In this document: one piece after another, positions 6,632 to 13,522 of the stretch
Numbering within the stretch: position 1 is the first letter of the stretch
Layout of the letters: the number at the start of each line of letters is the position of its first letter
Assembly (NCBI GenBank): GCA_017470525.1
Contig: JAFUYM010000006.1
Location: 1 to 40,018, forward strand
DNA from: Bacteroidaceae bacterium
GTDB taxonomy: Bacteria > Bacteroidota > Bacteroidia > Bacteroidales > Bacteroidaceae
Length of the DNA stretch: 40,018 nt
Direction: 5' to 3'
The notes under the pieces: generated by a model
The model's input: the letters and a program-made list of their open reading frames with translations, nothing else
What the model was told of the DNA's origin: nothing
Databases searched by the model: none
Translations under genes and position numbers: made by a program

Positions 6632-9421
6632 TCACCACCACACCTGTTCCCCCTTCTCATACGTGAAGATGCGTTCCTCAACACCCTTGGTCTTGTCGCG
6701 GAGTATGTACAGCCCTCCACTTGGCATGTTCTTGAAGGTGAGCACATTGCTCTGTGCCACCTGAGTGCCCAACTGCACCCAGTCGCCATCCTTCCAATAG
6801 ACAAGTTCGTATTCATCGCCAATTTCCACACAATTGCCATCATTGCGAGGGATGAACTTGAACTTGCTGATTTGCTTTGGGGTTGAGAGTTTCAAACCCA
6901 CCCAGTGTCCATCGGGACTGACGGCACTGAAGCCCGTGAGGATGTCACCGTCGAAGACTTTCTCTTTGGTTGCCCAAGGGTCGCCCTCTGTGCCGATGAT
7001 GGTGCCTGACAGTTTTGTGCCATCAGTGCCATAAAATTCCAGTTCGTTGATGTTGCAGTGGGAACCCATCGGACCGATGTAGCGCAGGTAGCGGTACTGC
7101 CCGGTGTCTGTGACAGGTATTTCATACCAGTTGCCGTTGGTCAGTCCCTCAAACTTGTAGAAGGTCACGGCATCGGAGAAGTCGGGAAGGTTTGCCCCTT
7201 GGAACCGTCCGCCTGACATGCGGGCATTGAAGAAGTCCTCCTTGCCCATGAAGGGGTACTTACGCAGCAGTTTCAGGGTGGTGGGCTTCTGTTCGTTGCT
7301 GCAGATGTCTTCCACCGTGCCGTCACTTTTGACGAGGAAGGGGTTGCCGAAAGGCACCATCTGCCCTTGGTCGTAGAAGGCTGCCATATAGACGATGTTG
7401 CGTCCCATGGATTTGAAGGTGACTTTCCCCTCGCGAATATTGCCGTAGAAGACGGGCACCCAATTGCGGTTGTCGAACACGCAGATGTAGGCAACATGCC
7501 TGTCAGCCTGTTCGGCAGGCACGTCTCTCACCACGTCGGTGGTTTCATAATATTCATCTGTCACATCCGTGAATGTGAGTGCTTGGAAGAGAGACGGCAC
7601 TTCCTCCTCATGGCTGAGGTCTTGGGCATACCGCTCATTCAGTTGGAAACGGTGTCGGAAGATCTTGGGTTTTCGGTAACTGTGGTAGTAGTGCGCGGTG
7701 TCGGCAGGGGCGCAGCCCATGTAGAAGGGAGTCGCCTTGCCGTCGGGCAAGACGATGACGCTCCACGCATGAGAGTTGCTTCGGTTGCCCCAATGGGGTG
7801 TGAAATCAACGGTGGCGGGGATGCCGAGACTGCGGCAGAGATAGACGGTGTAGTCGGCTTCGTCGCGGCAATTGCCCGTCTTGCCCTGAAGCAGGGATGT
7901 GGCGCGGGGCGGCAGCGGACTCTCGTAGCTTATCCACTCATATTGTCCTGTGATGTCGAACAGCCGCAATGCTTCCGACAAAGCGCTGCCTGGCTGGAAG
8001 AGCCTATTGGCGGAAGGGTTCTTTCCTTTGCGTTCTATCTTCCAGAGTTGGGAGTCTTTGCCTCTATAGGGATTTTGGGCAAGAGTGTCGGTCTTGCCGA
8101 TGGATTTGGCTTCGAGAAAGAGACCGCTGTCCTTGTTCATGAGTCGGTAGTAACCATTGCCTGCGGGCAGGAGCACCCACTTCTGGTTGCTGCCATTGAG
8201 AGTGTGATAAAGTCCTATGGGCGAATTGTGCTTGACGCTGCAATATTCAGTCTCCAGACAGAAATCGGAATCGGGGTCACAGACGGAGATGCCCCAACAG
8301 GCATAGCCTTTGTAGTCGAAGCGCAGTTGCTGGGTGAGGTCATTTTCAGTGTAGGGGGTGAGGGCGGCAACACAAGGCAGGGAATCCTGCTGAGTGCCGA
8401 TGCTGAGGTAACGTCCTGTCTTTTTGTTGCTGAGTTGGCAGTAGGTGTCGGAGAAGTCCTCGGCTCCAGCGGCATCGTAAGGCTCGGCAGCCGTCACTTG
8501 CAGGTAGTCCAGTCCGATGGTGTCGCCAGCAAAGGCGAAGATGAGGGTGTTGGTGCCCTTTTGCAGGGTGACCTCAGTGGCATTGCGGCTGGTCAGGAAC
8601 GTGCCGAAGGTGTTGGTGGGGTGGAGAGGTGCAGGATGAAGGGAATCGCCGTTGAGGAGGATGGACACCTTCGCTCTCCGTGCCGTGGTCGTGTATCGGA
8701 GGAAAAGCACCTTCTTGGTTTCGTCAGGGACGAAGTAGGTGTAAGTGACCTGTGCCCCCTTATGGTCGAGCAGTGCCATTCTTCCTTCTGACGCGCTCTC
8801 CGTCTCCGTCACTTGGGCATGGACATCGGCATCTTCGGCTTCGAGTTGTTCGCCCCGCTTGCTCCACACGGTGGATGCTGCCAGATGGGGGTATGCCTTG
8901 GCAAGTAATGGTCGCCAATCGCTGAGAGGTTCATTGAGGATGCGGTAAGGAAGTGCATAGTTGAAGAAAAGGTTCTCGTCGTAGTCCATCCGCCACGAGG
9001 CACGATGCCATGCGTCACAAGCCTCATCGATGGCACGGATGAGGTAGTCTGCCTTCACGTGCTGGATGTCGTTGACAAACCTTTTGTCGGCATAGTTGAT
9101 GAGTTGAGTCTGTTTCTTGAAGAACTCGCCCCGTGCCTGTATGGCTTCGTCCGCCATCTTGAGGTAAGCACTGTCATAGGCATCAATGGCATTGCCCTCG
9201 TAGGTGTAGTGGTAGGGCATGTTTTCGATGAGGAACTTGGCAGCCCGATACTTCAGAGGGTCGGGGTCTTCCTTGAAGTGTGCCAGCACCTTTTCCAACT
9301 CTGCACGGTTGTCGCCAGCCTGCTGCAGGGCTTTCTCTGGGATGCGGTCACACGACAACAGACATCCTGCCCATAGGAGGATGCCCATTGCCATGATGTA
9401 AATAGGGCTTTTTATCTTCAT
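6632..9421 (-). CDS. multidomain lipoprotein with transglutaminase-like core
   Basis: This is 929 residues from ATG at 9421, chosen because it places a lipoprotein signal (MKIKSPIYIMAMGILLWAG, lipobox LLSC, Cys24) at the N-terminus; the open frame extends 28 codons further upstream. Modules in order are: a helical region (25-185); a CBM6/35-like beta-sandwich (about 190-310, ending GLDYLQV); a ricin-type trefoil-like segment (about 325-465, with QKWVLLPAGNGYYRLMNK); a transglutaminase-like core with GNCRDEA (Cys518) and SHAWS (His551); a beta-rich region; and a discoidin-like C-terminus with YRYLRYIGP and NELEFYGTDG. The core could be a peptidase, amidase or cross-linking enzyme. The lectin-like modules suggest action on glycoprotein or cell-wall material outside the cell. 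No -7 element is obvious immediately upstream. Confidence 0.75.
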   Translation of the reverse strand: MKIKSPIYIMAMGILLWAGCLLSCDRIPEKALQQAGDNRAELEKVLAHFKEDPDPLKYRAAKFLIENMPYHYTYEGNAIDAYDSAYLKMADEAIQARGEFFKKQTQLINYADKRFVNDIQHVKADYLIRAIDEACDAWHRASWRMDYDENLFFNYALPYRILNEPLSDWRPLLAKAYPHLAASTVWSKRGEQLEAEDADVHAQVTETESASEGRMALLDHKGAQVTYTYFVPDETKKVLFLRYTTTARRAKVSILLNGDSLHPAPLHPTNTFGTFLTSRNATEVTLQKGTNTLIFAFAGDTIGLDYLQVTAAEPYDAAGAEDFSDTYCQLSNKKTGRYLSIGTQQDSLPCVAALTPYTENDLTQQLRFDYKGYACWGISVCDPDSDFCLETEYCSVKHNSPIGLYHTLNGSNQKWVLLPAGNGYYRLMNKDSGLFLEAKSIGKTDTLAQNPYRGKDSQLWKIERKGKNPSANRLFQPGSALSEALRLFDITGQYEWISYESPLPPRATSLLQGKTGNCRDEADYTVYLCRSLGIPATVDFTPHWGNRSNSHAWSVIVLPDGKATPFYMGCAPADTAHYYHSYRKPKIFRHRFQLNERYAQDLSHEEEVPSLFQALTFTDVTDEYYETTDVVRDVPAEQADRHVAYICVFDNRNWVPVFYGNIREGKVTFKSMGRNIVYMAAFYDQGQMVPFGNPFLVKSDGTVEDICSNEQKPTTLKLLRKYPFMGKEDFFNARMSGGRFQGANLPDFSDAVTFYKFEGLTNGNWYEIPVTDTGQYRYLRYIGPMGSHCNINELEFYGTDGTKLSGTIIGTEGDPWATKEKVFDGDILTGFSAVSPDGHWVGLKLSTPKQISKFKFIPRNDGNCVEIGDEYELVYWKDGDWVQLGTQVAQSNVLTFKNMPSGGLYILRDKTKGVEERIFTYEKGEQVWW

Positions 9422-9449
9422 TTTCCTGCGATGAATTCTTATAGATTTT

Positions 9450-9667
9450 AAGTTTCGGGAGTTCTTTTCGCCTTCAGCGGACGAAGAAAAAACAAATAAA
9501 AACAAGTAAAAACAGAGAAAAACATGTTCTTCGTTAAACAGAAATGAAACAAGAAAGACTTGTTTTTATTTGTTTTTACTTGTTTTTTTCTTAACATAGT
9601 TCTTGGGAGCGTTGCCCCAAGTGTTTTTCTTTCGTCACGCGAAGCGTAATAAACACATCCGAAACTT
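9450..9667. repeat. palindromic intergenic element E1 built from 10-bp words
   Basis: The ends are the 9-bp inverted pair AAGTTTCGG (9450-9458) and CCGAAACTT (9659-9667). Inside are four 10-bp units beginning AAAAACA at 9488, 9498, 9508 and 9518, and on the other side TGTTTTT words at 9561, 9571 and 9581 in inverted orientation. GC hairpins follow: CTTGGG/CCCAAG at 9602-9621 and ACGCGAAGCGT at 9637-9647. E2 at 12246-12420 has the same plan. Confidence 0.7.
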
Positions 9668-9670
9668 GAG

Positions 9671-10138
9671 TTATAGATTAAATTCGCCCCAGTATGCATC
9701 GCCATTGTCTAAGGTGATGAATATTTGGTAGGTTCTTCCATGCGTGTAACTGGTGAGGGAGAAGTCTATTTGGACTCCAGACTCTATCATTTCTTCTGCA
9801 TACCCCATCAAGTGATGCCCTAAAACAGAAAGAACGCTAACTTGGGCACTGCCCGAATACCCATTGATGAAGATGGATAGGGTGGTGTCATCGTATTCAC
9901 CATATAAAGTGGGGGTAGTAGGTGAGGGAATGTCGGTAGGTCTAATGTCTTGTGGGCAGTGAGGATTAATGTAAATCCTTTTCTTTCCTTGTCCTCCAGG
10001 TTCTCCGCCTCTTGTTTCCAACTGTTCAGCCATTGTGTACATGTCGCTGTTATAGTATTCATCATCTTGGCTACAGCCCAAGAATGTGAACAATAAGGTG
10101 GTGAATGCCACCATTATAATCCCATTGATTATCTTCAT
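9671..10138 (-). CDS. small DUF3244-like lipoprotein with GGEPGG leader module
   Basis: This 155-residue protein has a lipoprotein signal with Cys22 (TFLGC). Residues 22-49 read CSQDDEYYNSDMYTMAEQ, LETR, GGEPGG and are nearly the same as residues 26-54 of the C39-like lipoprotein at 5944-6552, also at the DNA level. From about residue 80 the protein looks like an Ig-fold domain of the DUF3244 type common in Bacteroidetes: TLSIFINGYSGSAQVSVLS, then a hydrophobic turn, ending RTYQIFITLDNGDAYWGEFN. DUF3244 proteins are often exported and found near peptidase or regulator genes. A TACCTTTG promoter lies 27 nt upstream. The gene sits directly after the TPR regulator gene but has its own promoter. 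A function as ligand or inhibitor for a neighbour is speculation. Confidence 0.7.
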   Translation of the reverse strand: MKIINGIIMVAFTTLLFTFLGCSQDDEYYNSDMYTMAEQLETRGGEPGGQGKKRIYINPHCPQDIRPTDIPSPTTPTLYGEYDDTTLSIFINGYSGSAQVSVLSVLGHHLMGYAEEMIESGVQIDFSLTSYTHGRTYQIFITLDNGDAYWGEFNL

Positions 10139-10164
10139 AATTTGATACTTTTAGAAATTTGGGG

Positions 10165-10172
10165 CAAAGGTA
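10165..10172 (-). promoter_or_regulatory. -7 element of DUF3244-like lipoprotein gene
   Basis: TACCTTTG on the minus strand matches TAnnTTTG and predicts a leader of about 23 nt before the ATG at 10138. Confidence 0.65.
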
Positions 10173-10286
10173 CAGGGATTTGGGAAAGTGACAATGGTTT
10201 GGGTGTGGAAAAGTTTTGTGAGAAAAATCGTATTTTAAGTTAAAGATAATCAGTGGATTGCAAAGAAAATGTTACAAAATCTAAAG

Positions 10287-10327
10287 AAAATGTGGGTAGA
10301 AAAGTTTCTTTCCTGCCCACATTTTTT
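10287..10327 (-). terminator. hairpin after TPR regulator gene
   Basis: A near-perfect stem joins AAAATGTGGG and CCCACATTTT with pairing continuing inward. T-rich sequence follows on both strands, strongest on plus. It lies about 35 bp after the TPR gene stop and before the next promoter, as expected for a terminator. Confidence 0.6.
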
Positions 10328-10360
10328 GTTTTAGATTCCGTTTTGAGTGCCCTAAATTTG

Positions 10361-12058
10361 TTATAAATTCTCAATAACCTGTTCGATTGAAATATTGGGG
10401 TCTGTGATGTTGAACCTCATCTTTTTGAGGTTCATTTTCCTTTTCTTCACAGCAGGTACTCCAATATGGTAGATGTTGGAAATGATGGTGTTGGACATTT
10501 TTAGACGGATAAGCATACAGAGTTGAATGTCTTCTTCCTTGAAATTCTTATGTTGGTTGCGGAGTTCCTGTACAAAATGATTGTCGGTGTCGTTAAGCAG
10601 TTGTTCTATTTCTGCCCATGCTTCTTCTGTCATCTTGACTTTCTCGTTTTCAGATAAGGATTGAGAAATATGCTCCAATTTTTCCAACAAATGTTTCTGA
10701 AGCAGGGATATGGTCAGAACTTTTTGGTGGATGATTTCTTTTTGGTATTGAATTTCCTTTTCACGGGTTGCAATCACCCGTTCTTTCTCTTGTTGTTCCT
10801 GAAGAAGCCTTGCATGTTCGTATCGTTGTGTCAGTACATGGTTCAGGTGTTTCTGACGTTCCAACACATATCTATTTCTTAACACATTATATATATATAA
10901 GGCAAGCAATATGATAAAGAATATGATGAATCCTAATATCCACTTGCTGCGTTCGGCTTCTCGTTGAATTTTCTCTTTCTGTATTTCTTTCGCGATGTTG
11001 GATTTATAATATTCGTCCTTGATTCGTTGAGATTGTAGGAATCGATCTTCCAAACTCTCATGAACAGAATCCGTGAATGACGTAAGGGACTCCATGTCCT
11101 TTTGTTGAATAGCAATTTCAGATAGACCTTTGAAGACAAGGTACTTAGTCATTGAATGGGAATCATCGTATTCTATTGAAGTATATAACTTCTTGGCTTC
11201 TTCCAAAGAATCACATGCTTGATAGCATCGGGCTAACGTCAGCGGTGATAGAATGGTGGAAGAATCATTTGTTGCCACAAATCCCAGTTTTGCATATTGA
11301 AGTGCTTTCTCATACTCTTCCATGTATAGATAGGTTTCAGCGATTCCCATACATGTCACATTATATGATTCAAGAAGGTTGTTTTTCTTGGCTAATAAAT
11401 TTCCCTTTAAAAAATACTTCAAAGCACTATCTGGTTCTGTATATGTTAAATATGCACTTCCGATGTGATCCAATATCAGCACTTCGTTATTAACATCATC
11501 GTTGATTTTGTAATATGTTCCTAAAGCCTTCTGTGCCTGTTGGATGGCATATTCAGGATTACTCCAACAAGTTGATTTGCTGAGCATGGTATATGCCAAG
11601 TAGCAAGTGTGCCAATCCTCACACTTTTCGCTCGACTTGATGGCTTGGTGGAGCAAGTCCTCGCATTGCTTGGTGCTGTCGCAGGAGGAATAGAAGAGGC
11701 TCATGTAGTAGCAACTTTGGGCATAGCGGCGAAGCAATGCAGGGTCGTCGGTTTGCCCTGCATGGGAGGCTTTACGGTAGTATTCATGGCTGTCTCGGAT
11801 GAGGGTGTCGCTGCCGACTCCCTTTCCCAGTCGGTCATCCGTCATGGAGCGCAACAGTCCATAACGTGCCCCATTGGCTTCGCTCAACCGCACCGGGTTC
11901 GGGATGCGGTTCAGGCAGACTTCCGCACTGTCGGGCTGTGCGGGCAGCAAAGCCTCGGCGCGGTCGAGCAAAGGCTGAGCAATCCTGTCGTCCGTACAGG
12001 CGGACAACAGGAAAAGGGCTAAAAGTGCCAGACAGAAGATGCTCCAAACTTGTTTCAT
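10361..12058 (-). CDS. membrane-anchored TPR protein with C-terminal HTH-like domain
   Basis: This is 565 residues from ATG at 12058. The frame is open to 12112, but the -7 element (12089-12082) puts the transcription start near 12077, so the first two ATGs are excluded or nearly so. The N-terminus is a lipoprotein or signal sequence (MKQVWSIFCLALLALFLLSA, Cys21). Residues 30-330 are TPR repeats (for example ALKYFLKGNLLAKKNN, ALQYAKLGFVA). A single transmembrane helix (WILGFIIFFIILLALYIYNV) is at about 373-393, then a long coiled coil (395-480) and a basic C-terminal domain with HTH-like character (VPAVKKRKMNLKKMRF). Bacteroidetes have many such TPR-TM-coiled-coil regulators that sense envelope signals. 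It shares its promoter block with the MG2-like gene, suggesting that it may control both. DNA binding is inferred. Confidence 0.75.
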   Translation of the reverse strand: MKQVWSIFCLALLALFLLSACTDDRIAQPLLDRAEALLPAQPDSAEVCLNRIPNPVRLSEANGARYGLLRSMTDDRLGKGVGSDTLIRDSHEYYRKASHAGQTDDPALLRRYAQSCYYMSLFYSSCDSTKQCEDLLHQAIKSSEKCEDWHTCYLAYTMLSKSTCWSNPEYAIQQAQKALGTYYKINDDVNNEVLILDHIGSAYLTYTEPDSALKYFLKGNLLAKKNNLLESYNVTCMGIAETYLYMEEYEKALQYAKLGFVATNDSSTILSPLTLARCYQACDSLEEAKKLYTSIEYDDSHSMTKYLVFKGLSEIAIQQKDMESLTSFTDSVHESLEDRFLQSQRIKDEYYKSNIAKEIQKEKIQREAERSKWILGFIIFFIILLALYIYNVLRNRYVLERQKHLNHVLTQRYEHARLLQEQQEKERVIATREKEIQYQKEIIHQKVLTISLLQKHLLEKLEHISQSLSENEKVKMTEEAWAEIEQLLNDTDNHFVQELRNQHKNFKEEDIQLCMLIRLKMSNTIISNIYHIGVPAVKKRKMNLKKMRFNITDPNISIEQVIENL

Positions 12059-12078
12059 CAGTGTTTTCAACATTTCGT

Positions 12079-12145
12079 CGGCAAAGATACGCATTTTCTG
12101 TGTATTCTGCAAGAGTATGTTACAGGTTAAAATTGCAAACCTTTG
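12079..12145 (-). promoter_or_regulatory. promoter of TPR regulator gene, copy 2 of the 67-bp block
   Basis: TATCTTTG at 12089-12082 (minus) is the -7 element, and the predicted start near 12077 leaves a leader of about 20 nt. The block matches 1350-1416 (58/67), including the conserved stretch CTCTTGCAG and TTTGCA upstream. Confidence 0.7.
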
Positions 12146-12245
12146 TCTTTTTCGTGCTCATGTTTCTTTGCCTTACAAGCATTTCGTGTTTAAATGAACT
12201 GGCGTTTTGTCATTGGTGGTGCGATTGCGGATAATCATATTTACT

Positions 12246-12420
12246 GAAGTTTCGGATGTAATTATACCGCAAGCGGTCTTTGAAAAACCAATAAAAACAA
12301 GAAAAAAACATAAAAAACAATAGGAGGTTTCAAGTTCTTTATGATGAAAATGATTGGTTTTTTGAGGTTTTCTTTGGTTTTTTAGAGACGCGAAGCGTTA
12401 AGAAGAACTTGCGAAACTTC
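12246..12420. repeat. palindromic intergenic element E2 built from 10-bp words
   Basis: The ends are GAAGTTTCG (12246-12254) and CGAAACTTC (12412-12420), a perfect 9-bp inverted pair. An ACCGC/GCGGT hairpin sits at 12266-12277. A-rich words of about 10 bp (for example AAAAACAAGA) start at 12283. GGTTT words recur every 10 bp at 12356, 12366 and 12376 in inverted orientation. ACGCGAAGCGT at 12388-12398 is identical to that in E1. Confidence 0.7.
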
Positions 12421-12437
12421 AAATATATATTTTTTAT

Positions 12438-12453
12438 AGGACAAAATTGTCCT
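12438..12453. repeat. 7-bp dyad AGGACAA/TTGTCCT
   Basis: A tight dyad (two-base loop) lies between element E2 and the toxin-antitoxin terminator. It could be an operator, but no promoter is seen beside it. Confidence 0.35.
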
Positions 12454-12546
12454 GCTTTTGAAAGGTTTCCATGAAAGTTGGTGAAAAACAATTTTTCCCA
12501 TATTTTCTTTGCAAGTGATGTAATTGTTTTAATCAGAGGTGATTGC

Positions 12547-12590
12547 AAAAAAATGAGCACCCAGCGCGAAATGATAGGCGCTGGGTGCTC
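12547..12590 (-). terminator. terminator of toxin-antitoxin operon
   Basis: A perfect 13-bp stem (12555-12567 with 12578-12590, 10-nt loop) is followed on the minus strand by ATTTTTTT. It is 125 bp downstream of the antitoxin stop. The hairpin is made from two cores of repeat array B. Confidence 0.75.
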
Positions 12591-12646
12591 GTGATTTTAT
12601 GCGCTGGGTGCGGGAAAAGAAGTCCGCTGAGTGCGCGTATAGGAGA
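12555..12646. repeat. 23-bp-period repeat array B (GCGCTGGGTGC core)
   Basis: GC-rich cores start at 12578 (GCGCTGGGTGCTC), 12601 (GCGCTGGGTGCGG) and 12624 (CCGCTGAGTGCGC), exactly 23 bp apart, with AT-rich unrelated sequence between. An inverted core, GAGCACCCAGCGC, begins another 23 bp to the left at 12555. Confidence 0.7.
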
Positions 12647-12715
12647 ATATTGACATGGAAGATTTGCGGCAACTATTGTTGCGATGATGTGCCTATTGTT
12701 TATTTGAACAAAATT

Positions 12716-13027
12716 CTACCCCACCACTAAAGAGAACTTCAAACCTAATGCATTTGCCATGAGCATGAATGTGCTGAGTTGCATATCTGTCTTCCCTTTT
12801 TCCAAAGAAGAAATATATTCACGTTTCTTGCCAATCCGTTCACCTAATTGCTGCTGTGTCAGTTTCTGACGCTTGCGCTCGTCGCGCAACAATTCGGCGT
12901 AATACCATGCCTCGGCTTTTGCCTGAAATTCCTTGCGGGCTGCAGAACCAATGGGTCCATGTGCTTCTGCCAGCCGGTTTTCGATCTTAGGCAATTTTGC
13001 CCACTTTTCATCACTAATTTTTATCAT
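12716..13027 (-). CDS. XRE/HigA-type antitoxin
   Basis: This is 103 residues from the ATG at 13027, which overlaps the toxin stop as ATGA; the open frame extends five codons upstream but the overlap decides the start. The C-terminal half is a Cro/C1 helix-turn-helix (LTQQQLGERIGKKREYISSL, then EKGK). The N-terminal half is helical and charged and would bind the toxin. HigA-type antitoxins neutralise the partner toxin and repress the operon through the HTH. Toxin-first order is typical for HigBA. The operon ends at the strong hairpin at 12547-12590. Confidence 0.85.
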   Translation of the reverse strand: MIKISDEKWAKLPKIENRLAEAHGPIGSAARKEFQAKAEAWYYAELLRDERKRQKLTQQQLGERIGKKREYISSLEKGKTDMQLSTFMLMANALGLKFSLVVG

Positions 13028-13377
13028 AAACTGTCCTCCCATTCTTTTAAGATTCTTTCTGCTTTCTTGATTTCTGCATGATACTGTTTTGAACTTTTTT
13101 CTATAAACGAATTGAGCATCACCATTCGTTTACATTCCATAAAGTTGTCGGCATCAATCGTGAAAAGTACTGTCCGATGTTCATTGTTTCCCACCGATAC
13201 ACGCATTTCGTAAAAGTCCGTCTTCTCCAATCGCTTCACGAATTTTGTGCTTACCACATATTTGGTGAACATGATTTCGAACACGTAATCATACTTGTCC
13301 CTCACTTTTTGAGGAAGGTTCTGGTAATATTCGTCAAACTCTTTCGTGTATGTTGCTTCTCTGATTCTGTCGTTCAT
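13024..13377 (-). CDS. RelE/HigB-type toxin (Gp49-like, DUF891)
   Basis: This 117-residue protein has features of the phage-derived Gp49-like/HigB family: a helical N-terminus (EFDEYYQNLPQKVRDKYDYV), then strands with KRLEKTDFYEMRVSVGNNEHR and TVLFTIDADNFM, and a helical C-terminus. Such toxins are ribosome-dependent mRNA interferases of the RelE fold. The antitoxin gene overlaps its stop by 4 bp. The -7 element TACATTTG ends only 4 nt before the ATG, so the mRNA may start at the first codon without a leader. Confidence 0.85.
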   Translation of the reverse strand: MNDRIREATYTKEFDEYYQNLPQKVRDKYDYVFEIMFTKYVVSTKFVKRLEKTDFYEMRVSVGNNEHRTVLFTIDADNFMECKRMVMLNSFIEKSSKQYHAEIKKAERILKEWEDSL

Positions 13378-13381
13378 GCTG

Positions 13382-13389
13382 CAAATGTA
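13382..13389 (-). promoter_or_regulatory. -7 element of toxin-antitoxin operon
   Basis: TACATTTG on minus, separated from the toxin ATG by CAGC only. With the usual spacing the start site falls on or next to the A of the start codon. Confidence 0.6.
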
Positions 13390-13522
13390 ATGTATTTATT
13401 CCATATTTTTACGTTTTTAGGAAAAAAACATATTATTTTCATTTTTTCTTTTTGTTCTATCCTTCCTTTTTGCAAAATAAGTCGACAAAATTGCGGATTG
13501 CTTTCAGGGGGAGCAATGATGA

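Noticed and set aside
7367-8791. Long plus-strand open frame of 474 codons
   Set aside because: It lies wholly antisense to the transglutaminase-like lipoprotein gene, which has a signal peptide, domains and motifs; the antisense translation has no recognisable features.
10262-10293. Repeated AAAGAAAATGT about 21 bp apart as another periodic array
   Set aside because: Only two copies in A-rich DNA and the second copy is part of the terminator stem.
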